Source: Galeopsis tetrahit | Lineage: Eukaryota; Streptophyta; Magnoliopsida; Lamiales; Lamiaceae | Direction: 5' to 3' | Length of the DNA stretch: 64,000 bases | Assembly (NCBI GenBank): GCA_963675135.1 | Contig: OY776129.1 | Span: 6,931,201-6,995,200 of the forward strand | Part shown: in pieces, positions 20,783 through 32,759 of the stretch | Position numbering within the stretch: position 1 is the first letter of the stretch | Layout of the letters: the number at the start of each line of letters is the position of its first letter | The notes under the pieces: generated by a model | The model's input: only the letters and a program-made list of their open reading frames with translations | Told to the model about the DNA's origin: nothing | Database searches by the model: none | Translations under genes and position numbers: made by a program

Positions 20783-22180
20783 TCAAGAGTTTTCATAAGA
20801 ATATTTCTTAAAATCAAGAACAGACACATCTAGTCTTTCTTTATATTTAGAAATTTCTTTATCCTTTCTTGTTAAAAGACTTTCTAATTTAGAAACAGTT
20901 TTGAATAATTCTTGAATGTCTACATCACTTCTAGATAGTCCTGCTTTACTTGAGGTACCTGTATATGAGAAAGAACTTGTGAAACAATTAAATTCTTGAG
21001 TACTATTAGTCAATGATTGTTCAAATGATGGCTCATTTGATCTCACATCGTAAAAATCATCCAGATCATCATCAAAAGTATCATCATATTCTATTCTTGA
21101 AGAAAAAGCTTTTTTAATATCTTTTTCAGGATCATTCTCAACATCAGACTCATCACTTAAAGTAGCACTAAAATTAACCTTCTTTTTTAGTAAGTTGTTG
21201 GCACATTCATTAGCATAATAACCATATCCAGAACATGCATCACATTTGACATTCTTCATATATTCTTGATCAGATCTAAACTTGCTACCTCTTTCCAATT
21301 GTCTGGATTGATTGAAAGTATTCTTCCTAACAGGAAAAATATTATTAATCTGAACCTTAGGTTGAATATTATCTTTAAATTTGTTGTTCTTGTTCCTTAA
21401 GAAAGTTTTGAACTGTTTAGTAATGAAAGTCATGTAATCAGGATAGTTGAAGCACTCCTTAATTTCATCTTCATCATATTCAATTTCAGTGACATAAGGA
21501 GACTTTCTAGAACATGATGATGCAGATGATGAGGCATCGCCTTTGAAAATAAGAATTTTCTTATCATTATCGGTCTTTTCAGAAATGTTCATTTCATATG
21601 TTTTCAAAATACCAATCAACTCATTTTGACTTAAGACATCAGTATCCTTAGCTTCTTCAATAGCACATATTTTGGGATCAAAACGTTTAGGAACAGATCT
21701 AAGAATTTTATGTACTAACATTGTATTGGATATTGGATCTCCAAGAGAGTGAGCTTCATTCGAAATTTCAGTCAGCTTTTCATTGTAAGATGAAATGGTT
21801 TCATCATCTTTCATACTCAAATTCTCGAACTTGGTTCCAAGCATACGAAGTCTGGTCCTTCGTACACTATCCGATCCTTCACAACGTTCTTGTAACCGAT
21901 CCCATGCATCCTTCGAAGATATGCAGTTTGAGATGATTTTAAACATTGAGGCATCAGTTGAGGTGAAGATAGCATTCAACGCCTTTGAATTGTAACTAGC
22001 TGTTATGATTTCATCGTTTGTCCAGTGGAGCTCTCTCTTGATCCGAGCTTCATTGTCTTCATCCGCTGTGGTTCTTGGTTGAGTCCAGCCAACCAGAAAG
22101 AACACTCCTCTAGGCTCTTTCATCAATGGATTTGATGTGCATTCTAATCTTTGGTTTCCAGAAGGCATAGTTCGTGCCAT
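20783..22180 (-). CDS. gag: Pol-less copia gag remnant after peptide B (longest intact copy)
   Basis: 465 codons from ATG 22180 without interruption, the best-preserved copy of the gag that follows peptides A, B and C. The UBN2 capsid domain covers about residues 50-190 (AIFTSTDASMFKIISNCISS, DAWDRLQERCEGSD, LGDPISNTMLVHKILRSVPK). The knuckle is altered to CDACSGYGYYANEC, His to Tyr, so zinc binding should be weakened. An acidic Asp-rich stretch (DDTFDDDLDDFYD) and a helical tail follow. It ends at KYSYENS because the rest of gag and all of pol are deleted. Could make a truncated gag, but more likely a passenger of the array. Confidence 0.8.
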   Translation of the reverse strand: MARTMPSGNQRLECTSNPLMKEPRGVFFLVGWTQPRTTADEDNEARIKRELHWTNDEIITASYNSKALNAIFTSTDASMFKIISNCISSKDAWDRLQERCEGSDSVRRTRLRMLGTKFENLSMKDDETISSYNEKLTEISNEAHSLGDPISNTMLVHKILRSVPKRFDPKICAIEEAKDTDVLSQNELIGILKTYEMNISEKTDNDKKILIFKGDASSSASSCSRKSPYVTEIEYDEDEIKECFNYPDYMTFITKQFKTFLRNKNNKFKDNIQPKVQINNIFPVRKNTFNQSRQLERGSKFRSDQEYMKNVKCDACSGYGYYANECANNLLKKKVNFSATLSDESDVENDPEKDIKKAFSSRIEYDDTFDDDLDDFYDVRSNEPSFEQSLTNSTQEFNCFTSSFSYTGTSSKAGLSRSDVDIQELFKTVSKLESLLTRKDKEISKYKERLDVSVLDFKKYSYENS

Positions 22181-22274
22181 CGAGAATAGGAGGCTTTAGT
22201 GCGGGAGAAAGTGTATACTCCATTTTAAAATAACACACTCTAAGAAGAATCTCTACTTAGTGTATCCAGTAGTT

Positions 22275-22287
22275 GGCTCTGATACCA
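22275..22287 (-). other. Primer binding site (initiator Met tRNA), unit B
   Basis: TGGTATCAGAGCC on the - strand, followed on the + strand by AC and the LTR edge TGAAAG at 22290. Same arrangement as at 16550. Confidence 0.9.
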
Positions 22288-22289
22288 AC

Positions 22290-24026
22290 TGAAAGTGTGT
22301 GTGCGTGCGAAATCAGAGGTTGTTGGGATATGAATCCTAGAACAAGTCCTAAATGATGAAAAGATAAGATGAAGTTTTGATAAGCCAAAAGTAGTTTGAA
22401 TATTTTCTAAGTGTTGACTGATCTAGTCTAGTTAAGAGAAGTCATTTTGAACAGACCAGTAGAGTTCACATAAGACAAGTGTTGTTAAATATAAAAGAAA
22501 AGTACTTATAGTTCGTATATACTATTTATATTAAATATTTAGTTGTCATTGAGCTATAATAAACATTGTATAGAAGCTCATGATTTTCAGATGTAAATAT
22601 TCAGTGTATAGATTTCTAAGTTGACTAAGCTATTTTATAAAGCTTAAAGTAATGTAATAGTCTTGTTAGGATTAGAATAGTCTACTACTAAAGATGGACT
22701 GCGCGAGACCAGACAAGAAGAGAAGGTGTCTCAACAAGACAAGTGCGCAACAAGACTCAACAAGACAAGTCAACATGAAGTTAGTTATTCAAAGCGCGTA
22801 TGAAGATAAGGATTGAAGAGTTAGTTAGAAATAACTAATTACTAACAGAAACGCGTAGAAGGATAAGTTTGAAAGGATAAAGTTAGTTTTCAAGGAAGGT
22901 TGGTTACAACTGACTAAGTTCTTGAAAGTTGAAGTCTATAAATACTCAAGGTGTTTATTGATTGAAGACTACTGAAATTCTACTTACTGAAGCGATATTG
23001 AAGCATTCAAGTGAAACACTCTCAGAGTTATTGTTGAAGTTCAGAAAGCAAGTCAGCTAGACAAGTGAAGAAACCAGAAGACTGCTATTGAATAAGTTTT
23101 ACGTTTTTGTTTACTGTTTTCAAGTTGCTAGATACATGTAAATCTCTAGTAAGATCGAAGATATACTTGGTAGTATAGTCGAGAAGATCTAAGTCTTTTT
23201 CTTGGGACTTAAAATTACAAGAACACACACTTTGTACTCGATTGAAAGAGTTGATAAGGAACCATCACAACTGGGTTTGTGAGAGAGGACGTAGACAAGT
23301 TGTCGAACCACTATAAATTGTTTGTGTTGTTTACTTTACTGTTTTGTTTAATTGCTTAATTGTTTAAAACATACCTATCTGAACAAGACAAGTTGAGTAT
23401 ACGTAGAACAGAGTTCTCGAATTAAGAAGTTGAGTATAAACTTGAATTGGGCTCATTGATTAATTTCTGTATTCCGCATATTGTACTTTGATATATCGAA
23501 AGAATTTTGAAAAGTCTATTCACCCCCCTCTAGACATTTTCACTAGCTTACTCGATATTAACTCAACTTTGGGGACCTACAGAGGTGTTGTCAGTCGTGT
23601 TGACATTGTCCAGACAACATTAGGCAGCGAAAATTAAAATGCACTTTGTAAAATGGAAGTATTCCAAATTTGCGTAGATTATAAAATAATCTACGCTGTT
23701 CACTATATAAAATATGTGAAACGGATTACAACCTCTTAGAGGTTTACAATAACACTTTGAATTAGTGTATAGAATTTACTAGATCCTATGTAAGTATCTC
23801 CCTCATACATCTATGCATATAACCTAGTAAATACGACCATGATCAACACACTACTATTCGGGTTTACAATAATGTGTAGATCTACAAGAAGAAACAATAA
23901 TATTCCTAACTTGAAGCGTATACGCATTCAATAGACTAGTAATCAAGATTAGGTTTTCTTCTTGTATAACTTGTGTTGAGGCAGCTACGGTATTTATAGG
24001 CTTCATGGAGGAACTGCCTTCAACTC
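22290..24026 (-). repeat. copia C-family LTR between peptides B and C, left part
   Basis: Begins TGAAAGTGTGTGTGCG at 22290 and holds the nested solo LTR. It is then split by element B at AACTC (24022-24026), and its remainder resumes at 51523 and runs to about 51757. The - strand TATA box is near 23991-23998. Non-coding. Confidence 0.72.
22316..23586 (+). mobile_element. Solo LTR of the copia D family, unit between B and C
   Basis: LTR 22321-23581 (1261 bp), the same length and insertion point as 16596-17856, with GAGGT at 22316-22320 and 23582-23586. Identical position means it was copied with the unit, not inserted twice. Confidence 0.93.
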
Positions 24027-24441
24027 TGTTGGTCCTTGGTGGAGTATAACACAAGTGTATTGGGGGGGGGGGGAATGCACTTGTGTATGCAAATTCTTTT
24101 CTTTTTGACAAAACTGGTCTTATCAGGCAGGTTTTCTCACAACTGGTCTGAATGTGAACTTTGATAGATACTTGTCCTACTGATTACTATTGAGTGATCA
24201 GTTGGTTAAATATCTAAAAGAGTTGCTAGGTGCGGAATGTGGTTGGCCTTTGACTTAAAGAAATACTCCAAGTTAATTTCTGAAAAGATACAGGTATCAG
24301 GGACTTTGTCCAAAACAGATTTTCTCACTTACTGAGTTTTGCTTCTTTAAAATATGTTTGAATGTAATTGCAATAAAGAATGCAGTAAGTAAATGGCACA
24401 CAAGTTTAGAGTGGTTCAGAGACTCAAGCTCCTACATCCAC

Positions 24442-26189
24442 TGTCACGCCCCAATTTTCATAAATGTAAATTTGGTAAAAAGACTGGCTAAATCGAAGTA
24501 AAAGGGCATGAACTAAAAAATTTAGCTAAAGAAATTAAGCTTTCAAACTTATTTGACAATAAAAGAACTAGATTAAAAGCGAAAGACTCAAAAGAATTTA
24601 AAATATCAACTATAAGTCTCACAATCTTATAAAAGGGTTTAATACATAAAATTAAATACTCAATTACGTTACTAAACATTAATAGATTTGCCATCCACCA
24701 CTCCTCCTCACCACCAGCTCTTCAACCTGAAATTGTTAAATGTTTGGATGAGTATGCAAGCACACTCAATGGGGCATAATTATTCTAAATTAAATACTAA
24801 AAATAAACAAACAAGGGGTTGATGCTAATTGAATAACAATCACATTTTCTCATTTCAACATAGACCTTGTCATAGATACTTTGCCACACTTTGCCCTTGT
24901 AACTTTGCCAATAGAGTTTTGTGAACCTTCCCAAAGCCAAATTAATGACTAAGGTATTCTCACACGTAGACTTCGCATGTTTGTGGACCTTTCCAAAGCC
25001 AAGTTAATGACTAAGGTATTTCCACACGTAGTGAGTACGGCGGGTTACACCCGAATACCCGTCGGCCCCGGACCCCATTTGGAGTCCCTGACTATTAGAT
25101 AACTTTGTCATTTGAATAACATAGGAACAACTCACATAGCAGACAACTCGAAATTTATTAAAAGCATTTAACGAAGAATAAACATGCAATAAATCACTAC
25201 CAAACCACTGTAGGAATTAAAGCAATTAAACCCCACCTCAAAGGAATGGCGCGGAAGCAATAGTCGCAAAGCTTATTTATCACGATTTCCGTCACCTAAC
25301 ATGAAATTAAGTCTACTTAGATAATAAATCTCAACACTAAATTATTACTCCATAATTCATAATACTATTACACACATCCACTGCATTGACGCAAAGTGAT
25401 ATATAATACCAGAGTTTTGGAATTAAAAACTTGATCTCAAATCCTTTAATAGTAAGACCAACATATAAAAGACATATAACCCAACTTATTATAAATAAAG
25501 GGTTTTAAAAGATGAGCACTTCGGTTTGAGAACTAACAGCATCCAATACAAAAATCTAACATAATCTTATTGGTAAAACAATTGTGGCTTTATATTAAGT
25601 ACGAAAAATATTTTGACAGATGTTGAAAATCCTTATTGAACATTAAGTGACTTCAAAATGCTTTAAAGAAAAAGATTCATCATACGCGATTCAGAATAAG
25701 AAACCAAAACCATATAATTTAAATTTTTGAAAGATTGATTTGACTAATATGACTCGCGGTATCCGATAAAATTTAGCTTAATAATTTCATAAAAATAATA
25801 TGACACAAGGTATACTTATCGAGCAGTACACAATCAACAAAATGATGTATACTAGATTGAAGATTAAATCAGAGATGAAATAAAGGTAATTACTGTTCAG
25901 CAAGAAGAAGAGCCGCGAGCTGCCGTTTGGAGAGGAAATTCTTCACGATTTAGGCAATGAGGAAAAATGAGTATTCTATGTAAATCTAGGGCAAAACATA
26001 TATATATGGATATAAAAATTGGGCTTGAATTGGGCTTAAAAACATATTAAAATCATAATGGACTTAAATTTAAATGGGCTAGCTTTCAAATATTTATCTA
26101 GATAAACTAGCAATTATAATATAACAATAAATAAATAAATATTAATTTATACACATAAACTTATATTATAAATTTTTACGGGTGTTACA
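24442..26189 (-). repeat. Array LTR 1
   Basis: First of four 1748-bp LTRs. Contains a GC-richer island (CGGGTTACACCCG, near 25040) and an internal ~80-bp partial duplication (CCAAAGCCAA...TTAATGACTAAGGTATT, near 24930-25020). The 68- and 61-codon frames are not genes. Confidence 0.9.
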
Positions 26190-26631
26190 TCCTCTACAAC
26201 TTATAAAAATTTCGTCCTCGAAATTACACTAAAATTTATGAGTACCATCATTTAGCAATAAGATCTTAATTAGTAAAAATCAACTTTAAACTCAAGGTTT
26301 AAATGTTACTCAATCATATCTCATATATATCCAACAATAAAAGAATTTAATGCACGAATAAATACCATCAAATATCTTATATCTTTACTCTAGAGCTCAA
26401 CGTATATATTATTTCACACTTCTCACAATTCATCACCAAAGGTGTAATCAAAATATACAATCATAAAATACGTTTAGCTCACATACCTCATTGAGCTGAA
26501 GCGGGAGGTGGTGGAGATGACCTTTACTTCTTAAAAATTTATGTTATACAAAATTCTTTAAATAAATTTGACTCTTAAAGATTTTTATTTTAACAAGTCT
26601 ACAAGAACGTAGACCTGCTCTGATACCACTC
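26190..26631 (-). other. Array internal region 1 (PBS to polypurine side)
   Basis: 442 bp. The right end is the Met-tRNA primer site (TGCTCTGATACCA on the + strand, followed by CTC and LTR 2). The left end on the - strand has TTTCGAGGACGAAATTTTTA and TTGTAGAGGA just before the LTR, the usual 3' end of plant chromovirus-type gypsy elements. No gag or pol. Confidence 0.85.
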
Positions 26632-28379
26632 TGTCACGCCCCAATTTTCATAAATGTAAATTTGGTAAAAAGACTGGCTAAATCGAAGTAAAAGGGCATG
26701 AACTAAAAAATTTAGCTAAAGAAATTAAGCTTTCAAACTTATTTGACAATAAAAGAACTAGATTAAAAGCGAAAGACTCAAAAGAATTTAAAATATCAAC
26801 TATAAGTCTCACAATCTTATAAAAGGGTTTAATACATAAAATTAAATACTCAATTACGTTACTAAACATTAATAGATTTGCCATCCACCACTCCTCCTCA
26901 CCACCAGCTCTTCAACCTGAAATTGTTAAATGTTTGGATGAGTATGCAAGCACACTCAATGGGGCATAATTATTCTAAATTAAATACTAAAAATAAACAA
27001 ACAAGGGGTTGATGCTAATTGAATAACAATCACATTTTCTCATTTCAACATAGACCTTGTCATAGATACTTTGCCACACTTTGCCCTTGTAACTTTGCCA
27101 ATAGAGTTTTGTGAACCTTCCCAAAGCCAAATTAATGACTAAGGTATTCTCACACGTAGACTTCGCATGTTTGTGGACCTTTCCAAAGCCAAGTTAATGA
27201 CTAAGGTATTTCCACACGTAGTGAGTACGGCGGGTTACACCCGAATACCCGTCGGCCCCGGACCCCATTTGGAGTCCCTGACTATTAGATAACTTTGTCA
27301 TTTGAATAACATAGGAACAACTCACATAGCAGACAACTCGAAATTTATTAAAAGCATTTAACGAAGAATAAACATGCAATAAATCACTACCAAACCACTG
27401 TAGGAATTAAAGCAATTAAACCCCACCTCAAAGGAATGGCGCGGAAGCAATAGTCGCAAAGCTTATTTATCACGATTTCCGTCACCTAACATGAAATTAA
27501 GTCTACTTAGATAATAAATCTCAACACTAAATTATTACTCCATAATTCATAATACTATTACACACATCCACTGCATTGACGCAAAGTGATATATAATACC
27601 AGAGTTTTGGAATTAAAAACTTGATCTCAAATCCTTTAATAGTAAGACCAACATATAAAAGACATATAACCCAACTTATTATAAATAAAGGGTTTTAAAA
27701 GATGAGCACTTCGGTTTGAGAACTAACAGCATCCAATACAAAAATCTAACATAATCTTATTGGTAAAACAATTGTGGCTTTATATTAAGTACGAAAAATA
27801 TTTTGACAGATGTTGAAAATCCTTATTGAACATTAAGTGACTTCAAAATGCTTTAAAGAAAAAGATTCATCATACGCGATTCAGAATAAGAAACCAAAAC
27901 CATATAATTTAAATTTTTGAAAGATTGATTTGACTAATATGACTCGCGGTATCCGATAAAATTTAGCTTAATAATTTCATAAAAATAATATGACACAAGG
28001 TATACTTATCGAGCAGTACACAATCAACAAAATGATGTATACTAGATTGAAGATTAAATCAGAGATGAAATAAAGGTAATTACTGTTCAGCAAGAAGAAG
28101 AGCCGCGAGCTGCCGTTTGGAGAGGAAATTCTTCACGATTTAGGCAATGAGGAAAAATGAGTATTCTATGTAAATCTAGGGCAAAACATATATATATGGA
28201 TATAAAAATTGGGCTTGAATTGGGCTTAAAAACATATTAAAATCATAATGGACTTAAATTTAAATGGGCTAGCTTTCAAATATTTATCTAGATAAACTAG
28301 CAATTATAATATAACAATAAATAAATAAATATTAATTTATACACATAAACTTATATTATAAATTTTTACGGGTGTTACA
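26632..28379 (-). repeat. Array LTR 2
   Basis: Identical to LTR 1 as far as I can compare by eye. Serves as 3' LTR of one unit and 5' LTR of the next. Confidence 0.9.
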
Positions 28380-28821
28380 TCCTCTACAACTTATAAAAAT
28401 TTCGTCCTCGAAATTACACTAAAATTTATGAGTACCATCATTTAGCAATAAGATCTTAATTAGTAAAAATCAACTTTAAACTCAAGGTTTAAATGTTACT
28501 CAATCATATCTCATATATATCCAACAATAAAAGAATTTAATGCACGAATAAATACCATCAAATATCTTATATCTTTACTCTAGAGCTCAACGTATATATT
28601 ATTTCACACTTCTCACAATTCATCACCAAAGGTGTAATCAAAATATACAATCATAAAATACGTTTAGCTCACATACCTCATTGAGCTGAAGCGGGAGGTG
28701 GTGGAGATGACCTTTACTTCTTAAAAATTTATGTTATACAAAATTCTTTAAATAAATTTGACTCTTAAAGATTTTTATTTTAACAAGTCTACAAGAACGT
28801 AGACCTGCTCTGATACCACTC
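28380..28821 (-). other. Array internal region 2
   Basis: Same 442-bp internal sequence, offset by 2190 bp, with primer site next to LTR 3. Confidence 0.85.
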
Positions 28822-30569
28822 TGTCACGCCCCAATTTTCATAAATGTAAATTTGGTAAAAAGACTGGCTAAATCGAAGTAAAAGGGCATGAACTAAAAAA
28901 TTTAGCTAAAGAAATTAAGCTTTCAAACTTATTTGACAATAAAAGAACTAGATTAAAAGCGAAAGACTCAAAAGAATTTAAAATATCAACTATAAGTCTC
29001 ACAATCTTATAAAAGGGTTTAATACATAAAATTAAATACTCAATTACGTTACTAAACATTAATAGATTTGCCATCCACCACTCCTCCTCACCACCAGCTC
29101 TTCAACCTGAAATTGTTAAATGTTTGGATGAGTATGCAAGCACACTCAATGGGGCATAATTATTCTAAATTAAATACTAAAAATAAACAAACAAGGGGTT
29201 GATGCTAATTGAATAACAATCACATTTTCTCATTTCAACATAGACCTTGTCATAGATACTTTGCCACACTTTGCCCTTGTAACTTTGCCAATAGAGTTTT
29301 GTGAACCTTCCCAAAGCCAAATTAATGACTAAGGTATTCTCACACGTAGACTTCGCATGTTTGTGGACCTTTCCAAAGCCAAGTTAATGACTAAGGTATT
29401 TCCACACGTAGTGAGTACGGCGGGTTACACCCGAATACCCGTCGGCCCCGGACCCCATTTGGAGTCCCTGACTATTAGATAACTTTGTCATTTGAATAAC
29501 ATAGGAACAACTCACATAGCAGACAACTCGAAATTTATTAAAAGCATTTAACGAAGAATAAACATGCAATAAATCACTACCAAACCACTGTAGGAATTAA
29601 AGCAATTAAACCCCACCTCAAAGGAATGGCGCGGAAGCAATAGTCGCAAAGCTTATTTATCACGATTTCCGTCACCTAACATGAAATTAAGTCTACTTAG
29701 ATAATAAATCTCAACACTAAATTATTACTCCATAATTCATAATACTATTACACACATCCACTGCATTGACGCAAAGTGATATATAATACCAGAGTTTTGG
29801 AATTAAAAACTTGATCTCAAATCCTTTAATAGTAAGACCAACATATAAAAGACATATAACCCAACTTATTATAAATAAAGGGTTTTAAAAGATGAGCACT
29901 TCGGTTTGAGAACTAACAGCATCCAATACAAAAATCTAACATAATCTTATTGGTAAAACAATTGTGGCTTTATATTAAGTACGAAAAATATTTTGACAGA
30001 TGTTGAAAATCCTTATTGAACATTAAGTGACTTCAAAATGCTTTAAAGAAAAAGATTCATCATACGCGATTCAGAATAAGAAACCAAAACCATATAATTT
30101 AAATTTTTGAAAGATTGATTTGACTAATATGACTCACGGTATCCGATAAAATTTAGCTTAATAATTTCATAAAAATAATATGACACAAGGTATACTTATC
30201 GAGCAGTACACAATCAACAAAATGATGTATACTAGATTGAAGATTAAATCAGAGATGAAATAAAGGTAATTACTGTTCAGCAAGAAGAAGAGCCGCGAGC
30301 TGCCGTTTGGAGAGGAAATTCTTCACGATTTAGGCAATGAGGAAAAATGAGTATTCTATGTAAATCTAGGGCAAAACATATATATATGGATATAAAAATT
30401 GGGCTTGAATTGGGCTTAAAAACATATTAAAATCATAATGGACTTAAATTTAAATGGGCTAGCTTTCAAATATTTATCTAGATAAACTAGCAATTATAAT
30501 ATAACAATAAATAAATAAATATTAATTTATACACATAAACTTATATTATAAATTTTTACGGGTGTTACA
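28822..30569 (-). repeat. Array LTR 3 (one base difference)
   Basis: Same as the others except 30136, where CG in the neighbours (25756, 27946, 32326) reads CA, a change expected from decay of a methylated CpG. Confidence 0.9.
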
Positions 30570-31011
30570 TCCTCTACAACTTATAAAAATTTCGTCCTCG
30601 AAATTACACTAAAATTTATGAGTACCATCATTTAGCAATAAGATCTTAATTAGTAAAAATCAACTTTAAACTCAAGGTTTAAATGTTACTCAATCATATC
30701 TCATATATATCCAACAATAAAAGAATTTAATGCACGAATAAATACCATCAAATATCTTATATCTTTACTCTAGAGCTCAACGTATATATTATTTCACACT
30801 TCTCACAATTCATCACCAAAGGTGTAATCAAAATATACAATCATAAAATACGTTTAGCTCACATACCTCATTGAGCTGAAGCGGGAGGTGGTGGAGATGA
30901 CCTTTACTTCTTAAAAATTTATGTTATACAAAATTCTTTAAATAAATTTGACTCTTAAAGATTTTTATTTTAACAAGTCTACAAGAACGTAGACCTGCTC
31001 TGATACCACTC
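30570..31011 (-). other. Array internal region 3
   Basis: Third 442-bp internal region, with primer site next to LTR 4. Confidence 0.85.
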
Positions 31012-32759
31012 TGTCACGCCCCAATTTTCATAAATGTAAATTTGGTAAAAAGACTGGCTAAATCGAAGTAAAAGGGCATGAACTAAAAAATTTAGCTAAA
31101 GAAATTAAGCTTTCAAACTTATTTGACAATAAAAGAACTAGATTAAAAGCGAAAGACTCAAAAGAATTTAAAATATCAACTATAAGTCTCACAATCTTAT
31201 AAAAGGGTTTAATACATAAAATTAAATACTCAATTACGTTACTAAACATTAATAGATTTGCCATCCACCACTCCTCCTCACCACCAGCTCTTCAACCTGA
31301 AATTGTTAAATGTTTGGATGAGTATGCAAGCACACTCAATGGGGCATAATTATTCTAAATTAAATACTAAAAATAAACAAACAAGGGGTTGATGCTAATT
31401 GAATAACAATCACATTTTCTCATTTCAACATAGACCTTGTCATAGATACTTTGCCACACTTTGCCCTTGTAACTTTGCCAATAGAGTTTTGTGAACCTTC
31501 CCAAAGCCAAATTAATGACTAAGGTATTCTCACACGTAGACTTCGCATGTTTGTGGACCTTTCCAAAGCCAAGTTAATGACTAAGGTATTTCCACACGTA
31601 GTGAGTACGGCGGGTTACACCCGAATACCCGTCGGCCCCGGACCCCATTTGGAGTCCCTGACTATTAGATAACTTTGTCATTTGAATAACATAGGAACAA
31701 CTCACATAGCAGACAACTCGAAATTTATTAAAAGCATTTAACGAAGAATAAACATGCAATAAATCACTACCAAACCACTGTAGGAATTAAAGCAATTAAA
31801 CCCCACCTCAAAGGAATGGCGCGGAAGCAATAGTCGCAAAGCTTATTTATCACGATTTCCGTCACCTAACATGAAATTAAGTCTACTTAGATAATAAATC
31901 TCAACACTAAATTATTACTCCATAATTCATAATACTATTACACACATCCACTGCATTGACGCAAAGTGATATATAATACCAGAGTTTTGGAATTAAAAAC
32001 TTGATCTCAAATCCTTTAATAGTAAGACCAACATATAAAAGACATATAACCCAACTTATTATAAATAAAGGGTTTTAAAAGATGAGCACTTCGGTTTGAG
32101 AACTAACAGCATCCAATACAAAAATCTAACATAATCTTATTGGTAAAACAATTGTGGCTTTATATTAAGTACGAAAAATATTTTGACAGATGTTGAAAAT
32201 CCTTATTGAACATTAAGTGACTTCAAAATGCTTTAAAGAAAAAGATTCATCATACGCGATTCAGAATAAGAAACCAAAACCATATAATTTAAATTTTTGA
32301 AAGATTGATTTGACTAATATGACTCGCGGTATCCGATAAAATTTAGCTTAATAATTTCATAAAAATAATATGACACAAGGTATACTTATCGAGCAGTACA
32401 CAATCAACAAAATGATGTATACTAGATTGAAGATTAAATCAGAGATGAAATAAAGGTAATTACTGTTCAGCAAGAAGAAGAGCCGCGAGCTGCCGTTTGG
32501 AGAGGAAATTCTTCACGATTTAGGCAATGAGGAAAAATGAGTATTCTATGTAAATCTAGGGCAAAACATATATATATGGATATAAAAATTGGGCTTGAAT
32601 TGGGCTTAAAAACATATTAAAATCATAATGGACTTAAATTTAAATGGGCTAGCTTTCAAATATTTATCTAGATAAACTAGCAATTATAATATAACAATAA
32701 ATAAATAAATATTAATTTATACACATAAACTTATATTATAAATTTTTACGGGTGTTACA
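31012..32759 (-). repeat. Array LTR 4 (terminal)
   Basis: Last LTR, ending GGGTGTTACA immediately before the second TCCAC target copy. Its complete length defines the LTR at 1748 bp. Confidence 0.92.

Noticed and set aside
24488..31759. Repeated 68- and 61-codon frames in the 2190-bp array
   Set aside because: They repeat because the LTR repeats. AT-rich, no domain, opposite ends of a non-coding LTR.
24442..32759. CRISPR or satellite interpretation of the regular repeat
   Set aside because: The 2190-bp period contains LTR ends, a primer site and a target duplication, which identify a retroelement array. There are no short repeat-spacer units.
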